Source: Sporosarcina sp. ANT_H38 (lineage in GTDB: Bacteria > Bacillota > Bacilli > Bacillales_A > Planococcaceae). From it: a stretch of 64,000 nucleotides of DNA. The translations under genes were made by a program, and so were the position numbers. The first letter of the stretch is position 1, and each line of letters opens with the position of its first letter. Location: positions 2,294,001 to 2,358,000 of the forward strand of contig NZ_VOBC01000001.1 of assembly GCF_008369195.1 (NCBI RefSeq), read 5' to 3'. Of this stretch, positions 52,940-61,181 are shown piece after piece. Below the pieces are notes generated by a model, which was not told where the DNA came from, searched no databases, and saw only the letters and a program-made list of their open reading frames with translations.

Positions 52940-54400
52940 TTACTCCGCTGTCATTTCAGCTTTTCTATCTTTTCTACCTTGACGCCCTTTTCTCCAAGCC
53001 ATGAACAGGAATCCAAGGAACAGTACATAGATTAAAATCGATGCAATCAGATAAGGCGTATTGAATCCTTTGTCTTCATCAGCAATGTAAATCTCTGCAA
53101 TTTCACGTTCCAGTACGACACGGTAAACCCCGTCTTTACCTTCGCGTACCAAATCGCCATCGAGTACACCGCGCAATTTTTTATTCTCTCCGATTACGTC
53201 TTGAGGAATTTCTAAATTGGCTGTCCCAGTCGTATTATTAATCGCGACAATCCATGTCTCTTCATCATTTGAACGCTTATACACTGTAAATCCGTTCTCG
53301 TTGTGCAACATTTCAAAGTCCCCGTTACGGAAAGCTTCTGATTTGTTGCGCAACTGGTTAAGGTCACCGATATGTTCAATTAACTCCTCATCAATCTTGA
53401 AATTCAATAGCTGATGACTTTCAGGAGCCGATTGGCCATTCACAGCAATCTCAGTACCATAAGGCATAATCGGAACGCCTGGCATTGAAAATAGCGCCGT
53501 AATTGCAAGCTTCCACCTTGTCGGCGGGAACATTCTTGCTTCAACGATGTCGTATGTAAAACGCGGTCCTGTTAATTCATCGAATTGGACTAATTCTTTT
53601 TCAGTCGCATTTGAAAATAGCGATAGCGGTGAAGTATCCGTTTCATATTTAACAAATGAATTTCTCATTGCGCTCATCTTTTCATTATTCGGAGCAGAAT
53701 CGAAGTCAGCGTCACTTTCTTCATTCGTCAGTACATATGCTTTTGGATTAACCGTTTTTACAGCCTGAATGATTTCATTCAAAAATGCTGTGTCGATTTT
53801 GTCGATCTTTGTTAACCGGATTCCGTCCAACTTATACGTTTCCACGAAATCAACGATGGCTTCCTTCAATGCTTTCTTTGTTGCCGCGTCTGAAGTATCC
53901 CAATCAATTGTTCCATCAGTAGCAGGAAGTGCTTTGACAATTCCCTCTTTTGCCCAAATATGATTCGCACTCACTCCTGCAAGTGGAAAGTCAGCAATCA
54001 CGGACATATCCTGCTCATGAATTGCTTTAATCATCTCGGTAAATTCTTCTGAAGTCCCAAAATGGGGTTCAAGTTTCGCATAATCAAGCACTTTACTGCC
54101 ATCATACGTTTCCGTTTCAAAGACGGGTCCAAGCGAAATCAGCGTAAAGCCCATTCGTACAATATGCTCAAGTCTCGTACCGACTCCTGTAAAGTCGCCT
54201 CCGCTGAACGCCGTCAAATCTTGCGTATTCACATCAAAGTCGTTATTGCCGTCCGCGTTATTAAACCGGTCCACAAGCAAATCATATATACTTTCATCTT
54301 CAATTGTTTTTTCCGTTTCTGCAAAAACCCTTGCTGGAGACAGGGTAGATATCAGTAATAGAAAAGTTGCAATAAGTCCAAACCATTTATTCGCTTTCAC
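52940..54400 (-). CDS. Membrane-anchored GH13 (alpha-amylase-fold) protein, apparently catalytically degenerate
   Basis: A 486-residue protein with a signal peptide (cleavage after ARVFA, ~27), a GH13-like barrel (~35-330), a beta domain, and a C-terminal membrane helix (~449-469) with a basic tail. The fold is clear: YDLLVDRFNNADGNNDFDV, GGDFTGVGTRLEHIVRMGF, RWKLAITALFSMPGVPIMPY. The catalytic spots are not. Region II reads DGIRLTKIDK (Thr197 where the nucleophile Asp should be), region III YVLTNEES (Asn226 near the expected Glu, alignment uncertain by one), region IV FDELTGPRFT instead of LDNHDTVRFT. All three acids seem lost, so a binding or scaffold role outside the membrane is inferred. 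The frame is intact. Confidence 0.85.
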   Translation of the reverse strand: MKANKWFGLIATFLLLISTLSPARVFAETEKTIEDESIYDLLVDRFNNADGNNDFDVNTQDLTAFSGGDFTGVGTRLEHIVRMGFTLISLGPVFETETYDGSKVLDYAKLEPHFGTSEEFTEMIKAIHEQDMSVIADFPLAGVSANHIWAKEGIVKALPATDGTIDWDTSDAATKKALKEAIVDFVETYKLDGIRLTKIDKIDTAFLNEIIQAVKTVNPKAYVLTNEESDADFDSAPNNEKMSAMRNSFVKYETDTSPLSLFSNATEKELVQFDELTGPRFTYDIVEARMFPPTRWKLAITALFSMPGVPIMPYGTEIAVNGQSAPESHQLLNFKIDEELIEHIGDLNQLRNKSEAFRNGDFEMLHNENGFTVYKRSNDEETWIVAINNTTGTANLEIPQDVIGENKKLRGVLDGDLVREGKDGVYRVVLEREIAEIYIADEDKGFNTPYLIASILIYVLFLGFLFMAWRKGRQGRKDRKAEMTAE

Positions 54401-54539
54401 AAAATTGCCTCCTCAATACGAGCTGTCACTCGTCATTTTACCAAACACCGCCACAAGTCGCCATTGTTTACGCCAAATACCTTATCCTTCGCCATGAAAT
54501 AGGTCGATATTGTGAAATTAGAAAAGTCGATACAGCCTA

Positions 54540-54660
54540 CTTAGACGTGACGGGCATAAGGTAGACTGGTGAAGCGGCGTTACTGTTGCACACAGGAGGG
54601 ATGTAGTTCAAACCCTCCTGACTGTCTTGCCGCTTGAGACTAGACATAAAGAGTAGATAA
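54540..54660 (-). repeat. Structured intergenic repeat, third (inverted, divergent) copy
   Basis: Read on the minus strand: CAGGAGGGTTTGAACTACATCCCTCCTG forms a hairpin (CAGGAGGG/CCCTCCTG, 54593-54620) and is followed by GTCTACCTTATGCCCG. This parallels GGGAGGGATTGAACTTCATCCC and GACTACCTTCCATTATAGGCG in the trpS-leader array. An outer AGCGGC / GCCGCT pair flanks the hairpin. The rest of 54401-54727 holds nothing else I can support. Confidence 0.5.
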
Positions 54661-54727
54661 TCTACACCCAAAGCTAAATTATCGAAACAATAAAAAAGAC
54701 CCGCCAGCATAATCGCCAGCGGATGTC

Positions 54728-54865
54728 TTATTCATCTAACGGATCATCATCTTCAACAGACGATCTGCTTTTTCGGGAAAAGAGAAAGACGGAAACGGCA
54801 AACAACGCCATTAACATTAAGACAACGATAAGTAATATCGGTCCGACTCTAAACTCCATCTTCAT
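54728..54865 (-). CDS. Small single-span membrane protein (45 aa)
   Basis: ATG 54865 (or 54859) after GGTAGGGTGG begins a 45-codon ORF: MKMEFRVG, then a single hydrophobic helix (LLIVVLMLMALFAVSVFLF, about residues 11-29), then a basic RKSRSS and an acidic VEDDDPLDE tail. The tail charge pattern implies N-out/C-in topology. A terminator-like stem (CCGC...GCGG, T6) overlaps its stop. No family recognised; it lies 18 bp after the yisL-like gene on the same strand. Confidence 0.6.
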   Translation of the reverse strand: MKMEFRVGPILLIVVLMLMALFAVSVFLFSRKSRSSVEDDDPLDE

Positions 54866-54883
54866 ACCACCCTACCTAAAAAA

Positions 54884-55267
54884 TTAAGCGAACCAGTCAA
54901 TGCCGATTGGCAACTTAAATCCAAGGAACATCGTCGCCAATACGAAGACGAAAAACAGAATCCATACTACTTTGACACTCTTATTCTTCGCAGAACGAAC
55001 GAGCACCATTTCCATCATACCTATTGTCAAGAAGCCTAATAGGAATTTGACGCCGTACAACGCGCCGTCAATCGATGAGTATTTGAAGAATAGCAATGCG
55101 CCAGAAATTAGAATCAGTACGTAGAATAGGCGTGCAATCATATGAAGAATCTTTCTACCTTTTGATTCTGTGTCCATACTTGCAGCAACGAGGAATAAGA
55201 TAATTCCAACAACCCAAGTGAAAATATGAAGATGTGTAGTGTTTGATAATACGTCCAATTTAGTCAC
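54884..55267 (-). CDS. yisL: YisL family membrane protein (UPF0344/DUF1516)
   Basis: A 124-127 residue protein with four hydrophobic helices starting HLHIFTWVVGIILFLVAASM; this THLHI-x-TW opening is the YisL/UPF0344 signature. Start may be GTG 55267 or TTG 55258 (the latter has GAGGTGA upstream). Function unknown. Adjacent to yisK as in related Bacillales. Confidence 0.85.
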   Translation of the reverse strand: MTKLDVLSNTTHLHIFTWVVGIILFLVAASMDTESKGRKILHMIARLFYVLILISGALLFFKYSSIDGALYGVKFLLGFLTIGMMEMVLVRSAKNKSVKVVWILFFVFVLATMFLGFKLPIGIDWFA

Positions 55268-55331
55268 CTCATTTAGTTAGTAATACTAAAGAATCGTATC
55301 ACAATTGACTAAATCACAAAAGGAAAACTAC

Positions 55332-56231
55332 TCAAACAAACTTATTTACGAGAGTTCCGATACTTTCAATGGACACTTTTACAGTATCACCCTTTTTCAA
55401 AAACGTCGGTGGCGTCATGCCTTTACCAACGCCCGCAGGAGTACCCGTCAAAATGACATCGCCAGGTTCAAGCGTCACATAGCGTGATATCTCAGCAATC
55501 AGTTCGTCGATTTTGAAGATCATCGAGGCTGTATTGCCATTTTGTCTCACTTCATCGTTCACCTTTGTGACAATCGATAAATTATGTGCATTCGGTATTT
55601 CATTTTTCGTCACGATATACGGTCCCATTGGACACGACCCATCCAGACTTTTCCCCAAGAAGAACTGGCCATGTGCCACTTGCACGTCACGTGCCGTCAC
55701 ATCATTTGCGATGGTGTAACCGAAAACATGATCATATGCCAATTGTTTTGGGATATTACGTCCGCCCTTGCTAATAACAACCGCGAGTTCCCCTTCATAA
55801 TCAAGGCTATCCGTTATATCGGCATGGATGGAAATGTCTTGTTCATCTGCCGCAATAGTAGTTGGTGATTTCGTGAAAATCATCATTTTTTCAGACGGTG
55901 CATCTGCACCCATTTCCGCAGCATGATCTGCATAGTTCTTCCCTACACACAGGATATTTTTAGGCGTTCTCGGTATTGGTGAAAGCCATTCAATAGTGGT
56001 GAAAGCAAATTTGAATCGCTCCGAATTTTCATCAGCTTGTGCCTGTTCAGCAAGCTTCCGTACCTTTTCAACGAAATCTAGACCAGATGCGATACCTTCC
56101 GTGATTGTTTGTGGAAAATCAGTGTCCTCAAACGCTTCTGCAATAGATAACATATCCCATACTGCATCTTCCTTCTTCACTTTAGGTCCAAATAACGTCC
56201 TGCCCTCGTAACGGAACGATAATAATTTCAT
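55332..56231 (-). CDS. yisK: Fumarylacetoacetate-hydrolase family protein (YisK-like)
   Basis: A 299-residue FAH-fold enzyme. ILCVGKNYADHAAEMG, metal ligands in LDYEGELAVVI and YTIANDVTARDVQ, GKSLDGSCPMGPYIV, and GDVILTGTPAGVG. B. subtilis YisK is an oxaloacetate decarboxylase-like enzyme that also interacts with Mbl; both are possible here. ATG 56231 with GAGGGG upstream; the longer frame to 56324 runs into the DUF418 gene. Confidence 0.9.
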   Translation of the reverse strand: MKLLSFRYEGRTLFGPKVKKEDAVWDMLSIAEAFEDTDFPQTITEGIASGLDFVEKVRKLAEQAQADENSERFKFAFTTIEWLSPIPRTPKNILCVGKNYADHAAEMGADAPSEKMMIFTKSPTTIAADEQDISIHADITDSLDYEGELAVVISKGGRNIPKQLAYDHVFGYTIANDVTARDVQVAHGQFFLGKSLDGSCPMGPYIVTKNEIPNAHNLSIVTKVNDEVRQNGNTASMIFKIDELIAEISRYVTLEPGDVILTGTPAGVGKGMTPPTFLKKGDTVKVSIESIGTLVNKFV

Positions 56232-56274
56232 CTGCCAGCCCATCCCCTCATTAGTAAAACCCTTATTCTGATTA

Positions 56275-57471
56275 CTACGACAAAGGTCGATCTTTCTCCT
56301 CTTTATCCGGCAATTTTCTTCCATATGTCCCTTTACGCCACAACCATTCTAATGGGCCCATCCGGAATTTCAACAGCCAAAGTTCTGCAAAGATCACTTG
56401 GATGGCGAACACACCAACTGCAATTCCTAGTCCCGTTGCCAAGTCTACTTTGCCATACATGCCGAAACCGTAGGCGTAAAAAATGAGTGTGCCCACAATC
56501 GATTGCGTAATATACGTCGTCAACGACATCCTGCCTACTTTTGAAATAGGGCGGAATATCGTGCGGAAAAACGGCAGTTGGAAAAGTAAGAGCAACAAAC
56601 CTATATAGCCAATTGCTAAAACAGGACCGCCGAATTGTGCTTGTAATATAAGTGCATCTGGTGAAGGACCACCGGTATGCGGTGTAGCTTTCATCCATAT
56701 GCCCGCTGCAAGCGCAACAACAGTCACGACTGCGATGCTCACTTTTAATTCCCCAGAACGCTCAATCACTTTCCATTTAGACAACCCTGCCCCAATCATA
56801 ATGAGCGGCAATACGACGAAGATGCCCATTAATGATCCCGTCAATCCATACAACAGCCATTCAAAAAAGCGGAAGCTAAAGATTTCAGCATAACTACCAT
56901 GTGCATATGCTTCAAGCGAGCGTTCAATCTGATGAATATCCGCATAGCCTTCCATCATGAAATCTGGACTTAATTTATTCAGATAGTAAGTGAATCCATA
57001 AATGATGCCCGAAGGTACAATATATACGAAGGCGGCAATCGGTAGCATCCACTTCTTTGGAATTCTAATAAAGGCAATCATCATAAAGCCCATTAGCGCG
57101 TATGTGAATAAAATGTCACCCATCCAGATGAACAATGCATGAAGCAGGCCAAATCCGAGCAAAATGCCCATACGACGTGCCATGACTGGCGCAAATGACA
57201 TCTTATTTGCGATTGATTTTTCATACTGCATATTTAATCCATAGCCGAACAGAATAGCGAAAATCGGGTAAAAACTCGCTTCCACGAAGATATCAATCCA
57301 TTTAAAAATCGCCATATCGCCCGGTGTACTGAACCATGTATACGGGTCCAAATATAAATACGGTGAATGGAATAATAGCATATTCGCGATGAATATCCCA
57401 AGTAATGCAAAGCCGCGCAGCGCATCAAGCGCCTCAATACGATTTCCAAGCGTTGTTGGTGTTAATTTCAA
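56275..57471 (-). CDS. DUF418 / YeiB-type membrane protein
   Basis: A 398-residue polytopic membrane protein with about ten helices. The opening RIEALDALRGFALLGIFIANM is the YeiB/acyltransferase-like signature, and the C-terminal DUF418 part contains GRMSLTTYITQSIVGTLIFY and GPLEWLWRKGTYGRK. Proposed transporter or acyl-transfer role; not proven. Start TTG 57471 with GGGGGAAT that overlaps the addA stop, so it is coupled to addA. Confidence 0.88.
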   Translation of the reverse strand: MKLTPTTLGNRIEALDALRGFALLGIFIANMLLFHSPYLYLDPYTWFSTPGDMAIFKWIDIFVEASFYPIFAILFGYGLNMQYEKSIANKMSFAPVMARRMGILLGFGLLHALFIWMGDILFTYALMGFMMIAFIRIPKKWMLPIAAFVYIVPSGIIYGFTYYLNKLSPDFMMEGYADIHQIERSLEAYAHGSYAEIFSFRFFEWLLYGLTGSLMGIFVVLPLIMIGAGLSKWKVIERSGELKVSIAVVTVVALAAGIWMKATPHTGGPSPDALILQAQFGGPVLAIGYIGLLLLLFQLPFFRTIFRPISKVGRMSLTTYITQSIVGTLIFYAYGFGMYGKVDLATGLGIAVGVFAIQVIFAELWLLKFRMGPLEWLWRKGTYGRKLPDKEEKDRPLS

Positions 57472-57473
57472 TT

Positions 57474-60400
57474 TTATTCCCCCTGAATATTTATAGTCCT
57501 CTCTCCGTCAAATAAATAAAGGACCATCTCTTTAATAGTGATTTTCACAATTTCTTCAATCGCCTTCTTGTACAAATTCAATTGAATTCCATACCGGACC
57601 TGCATTTCTGCGTCGACTTCTTCATCGGAGCCATAGCGTCCACGAACTCGGTCAGTTTTATAATCCAGCAGTACCCAGCCATCTTGCTCTTCGAATAAAC
57701 AATCGGCAATCCCTTGTAAAATTTGATAATCCCCGTCGCTATCATTAAAAGCGTACGTAAACGGCAACTCTCGCTCGACTTTCTCAGCATTCATAAGTCG
57801 CTTCGCAATCGTCGTTTGGAAAAACTTTGCAACTGCATTAGCATCGACCGCAATGGCTTCATCTGCAGTAAGCAACTGACGGCTTGTCAATTCTGTTAAG
57901 AGTTTATCAACATCCGTCACACTACTTTCTTTCCGAATATCGATATGCTGCATAATCGTATGCATCGCCGTCCCGACTTCAGCGGCAGACAGTGCCCGCG
58001 ACTGCATGAAGGCCGGCCGATTATGAAGATATGCCGTACTTACGTCCTCATTTCCAGACACAACAACATTTTCTTCCGCCTGCTGTTCTAGAATCGCCAG
58101 TCGTTTCAACTCACTGACCGTCTGCTTGGAGCGTTTCGTCACCGATGATAGATACGGATATGTTGCATCAAACTGGCGTTTTACTGCCAGTAACATCGTT
58201 GCGTCCACCTCTTTAATCGGAACGACATCTTGTGGTAACTTCATTTCTCCCTCTATCTCTTCCATACTCGTAAATAATGACGAAACAGGAAGCGCATCAA
58301 TCTGCCAGACAGAAGGATCCATCACGGATTGACCACCCGGGATACTACCAAACTTCGCAAATGCGGTGTGTCTCGCAACTGCGGGACCAATCCAGTCTAA
58401 ATAACCGTTTGCACGTGATCTCGTATACTCCGGCAGCATCATTTCAGTGTCAATAAGCTGAGCGTCTTGCCATTTCACAATCGACTTTTCAATATCTTTT
58501 ACGGAAGCAATAATCTCAAGATGTTCTTTCGCTCGTGTCATCGCGACATATAATACACGCATTTCTTCTGCACGCATTTCAAGCTCTTTCTTTTCTTTCA
58601 TAGCAAGAAATGGCAAAGAAGTATACGTAATTCGGTTATCCGGATCAATTGCTTTCACCGCCAGACCAAAATGCTGATCGAACAAATACGGTTCATTGAA
58701 ATCCATCTTATTGAATTTCCGACCCGCCCCTGCGATGAAGACAAAAGGAAACTCCAGTCCTTTCGATGAATGGATAGTCATAATACGAACGACATTTTCC
58801 TTCTCAGTAAGCGAACGCGCCGCACCTAAATCATCCCCCCGCTTCCGCATACGATCAACAAAACGTAGAAAACGGAACAGCCCACGGAACGACGTCTTTT
58901 CATAATCAATTGCACGATCATGCAGCGCACGAAGATTGGCCTGACGCTGTTTACCATTCGCCATCGCACCGACCATTTCATAGTAATGCGTATCGGAATA
59001 CACATGCCAAATTAGTTCGGATAACGAACCGCGCCTTGCCAAGTTACGCCAGTCCTCAAACTGGATGAAAAATCGCTGTAGTTTTTCCTGCGTTGCCGTT
59101 GCAACACCTGCTCCGCCTGTTGTAACGAATCGCTTCAACGCTTCAAAGAACGACTCACTTTTTCCGGCAAGTCGGATTTGTGCCAATTCATTTTCCGTCA
59201 TACCGATAAACGGTGCACGGAGGACGGAAGCTAGCGGAATATCCTGATAGGGATTATCTATGACACGTAATGTATTCAGCATAATCATCACTTCTAGCGC
59301 ATCGAAATAACCGCGTTTTAGCTCAGCGTAGATTGGAATTTCTGCTAATTTGAATTCCTCTGCAATTTCACCTGACCATGTCATCGATCGCATTAAAATA
59401 ACGATATCCTTGTATTCAAGCGGACGCTTTTTATCGCTGAACGCATCAGTCACTTCAGTACCAGATGCAATCATATCTCTGATTTTTTTAATCATGAACC
59501 GCGCTTCCGCCTGTGAACTTTTCAAGCTTTGTCCAGCTAGTTCTGTCGCATCATCGATTTCTTGTTCATCTTCCTCTTCTTCATATAGTAGCGTCAAACC
59601 AGCCGTTACAGCTTTTTCCGAATAATTCGCACCATATTTCAACGCCGCCGAATCATCGTAATCGATTTCCCCGACTCGCGTGCCCATCACTTGTGAAAAG
59701 ATGAAATTTGTCGCATCTAGCACTTCTTTTCGACTTCTAAAATTGGCATTCAAATCAATTTTCAAGCCTTGATGGCCATCCGTTTCCGTAAATCGATTAT
59801 ATTTACCCAGAAACAGCATGGGTTCAGCAAGACGGAAGCGGTAAATAGACTGCTTCACATCGCCAACCATGAACAGATTGCCGTCCGCTTCTCCGCCTCG
59901 CTTGACGAGCTGAATAATCGTCTCTTGCAACATATTGACATCCTGATATTCATCGACAAGAACCTCTGAAAACCGATTTTTGTAGTCAACGGCGATATCA
60001 GATGGCACCAATTTTCCATCTTGAACATTCGATAAAATCCTTAACGCATAATGCTCTAAATCAGAGAAATCGACAATTCCCCGGTCAATTTTCACATGTT
60101 CAAATCGCCGACCGAACTCGATAACTAAGTCAATTAGCGTATGCATGGTAGGCGCCATCAACCGAATTTCATCTAGCAAACGGGCTGGAGTTCTCGTGAA
60201 ATAGGATTCTTTCAACGTGTTAATAATTTTTTTCACTGCATCACGAAGCACTTTTGCTCGTTTTGCAAGCTCTTCATCACACGAATCTTTGCGGATCGTC
60301 CCTGCTTTCGCCCATTTAAGAGAGCCAAAAAATGCATACGTCTCTTCCCACGTACCTTCCGTTATCCGCCGAATTGCTTCATTGATCCACATCAAATCTG

Positions 60401-61181
60401 CTTCAGCTGTGGCAGCAAGCGGTTCCGGTCCGTCTACCATTAACGCGATGTTTCTCATATCATTAGTTAACGCGGCCGCTTCTTCAAGCGTATGACGTAT
60501 AGCCATTTTCAGTGGTCCAATAAATTCAAGATCATCTATAGACGCTTGGTCACCAATTTCATATTGCATCGGAATTAATCGAAGCCACTGCTCCGGCACT
60601 GGGTGAACGCGGGAATAATCGTACAACCTATCAATCAGTGTTTCGATGGACTGATCATTGCGATCCGACGTAAAACTGTCAGCCAACCGATACATTGCTT
60701 CTGGATTTTCTGCACTATAGGCATCTTCAAGGACAGCTCCAATTGTATCGTCACTTAACAACGCGGCTTCCGTACTATCGGCAATCCGAAATCCGGGGTC
60801 GATATCTAGTAAATAAGCATATTGTCGTACAACGTTCATACAAAATGAGTGCAATGTAGAAATCTGTGCTTTGTTTAATAAATTCAACTGCCTGCGCAAA
60901 TGAACAGATTCCGGCCTTTCAGCAATCGCTTCTTCCAGAGCTTCCGCCATTCGGTGTCGCATTTCTGCAGCAGATGCATTCGTGAATGTAACTACAAGCA
61001 GTTCATCCACATCAATCGGATTGTTCTCATCCAATACTTTTTCAATCATTCGCGTGATTAACACTTTCGTTTTTCCCGAACCAGCGGCAGCGGAAACGAG
61101 AATATCTTTCCCTGTCGCCCAAATGGCTTTCCACTGGGCGTCAGTAAATGTCAGTCCTTCAGGTTTCACGGGTATGTGCAT
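57474..61181 (-). CDS. addA: ATP-dependent helicase/nuclease subunit A (AddA)
   Basis: A 1235-residue UvrD-like helicase fused to a RecB-family nuclease, the RecBCD counterpart for double-strand-break repair. Motif Q/I TDAQWKAIWATGKDILVSAA and AAAGSGKTKV, DEYQDVNMLQ (Walker B), VRIMTIHSSKGLEFP and, at the C-terminus, the nuclease motif LLDYKTDRVRG. Start ATG 61181 (or 61184) after AAGGAGGTG; it overlaps addB by 23-26 bp. Length matches B. subtilis AddA (~1232). Confidence 0.97.
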   Translation of the reverse strand: MHIPVKPEGLTFTDAQWKAIWATGKDILVSAAAGSGKTKVLITRMIEKVLDENNPIDVDELLVVTFTNASAAEMRHRMAEALEEAIAERPESVHLRRQLNLLNKAQISTLHSFCMNVVRQYAYLLDIDPGFRIADSTEAALLSDDTIGAVLEDAYSAENPEAMYRLADSFTSDRNDQSIETLIDRLYDYSRVHPVPEQWLRLIPMQYEIGDQASIDDLEFIGPLKMAIRHTLEEAAALTNDMRNIALMVDGPEPLAATAEADLMWINEAIRRITEGTWEETYAFFGSLKWAKAGTIRKDSCDEELAKRAKVLRDAVKKIINTLKESYFTRTPARLLDEIRLMAPTMHTLIDLVIEFGRRFEHVKIDRGIVDFSDLEHYALRILSNVQDGKLVPSDIAVDYKNRFSEVLVDEYQDVNMLQETIIQLVKRGGEADGNLFMVGDVKQSIYRFRLAEPMLFLGKYNRFTETDGHQGLKIDLNANFRSRKEVLDATNFIFSQVMGTRVGEIDYDDSAALKYGANYSEKAVTAGLTLLYEEEEDEQEIDDATELAGQSLKSSQAEARFMIKKIRDMIASGTEVTDAFSDKKRPLEYKDIVILMRSMTWSGEIAEEFKLAEIPIYAELKRGYFDALEVMIMLNTLRVIDNPYQDIPLASVLRAPFIGMTENELAQIRLAGKSESFFEALKRFVTTGGAGVATATQEKLQRFFIQFEDWRNLARRGSLSELIWHVYSDTHYYEMVGAMANGKQRQANLRALHDRAIDYEKTSFRGLFRFLRFVDRMRKRGDDLGAARSLTEKENVVRIMTIHSSKGLEFPFVFIAGAGRKFNKMDFNEPYLFDQHFGLAVKAIDPDNRITYTSLPFLAMKEKKELEMRAEEMRVLYVAMTRAKEHLEIIASVKDIEKSIVKWQDAQLIDTEMMLPEYTRSRANGYLDWIGPAVARHTAFAKFGSIPGGQSVMDPSVWQIDALPVSSLFTSMEEIEGEMKLPQDVVPIKEVDATMLLAVKRQFDATYPYLSSVTKRSKQTVSELKRLAILEQQAEENVVVSGNEDVSTAYLHNRPAFMQSRALSAAEVGTAMHTIMQHIDIRKESSVTDVDKLLTELTSRQLLTADEAIAVDANAVAKFFQTTIAKRLMNAEKVERELPFTYAFNDSDGDYQILQGIADCLFEEQDGWVLLDYKTDRVRGRYGSDEEVDAEMQVRYGIQLNLYKKAIEEIVKITIKEMVLYLFDGERTINIQGE

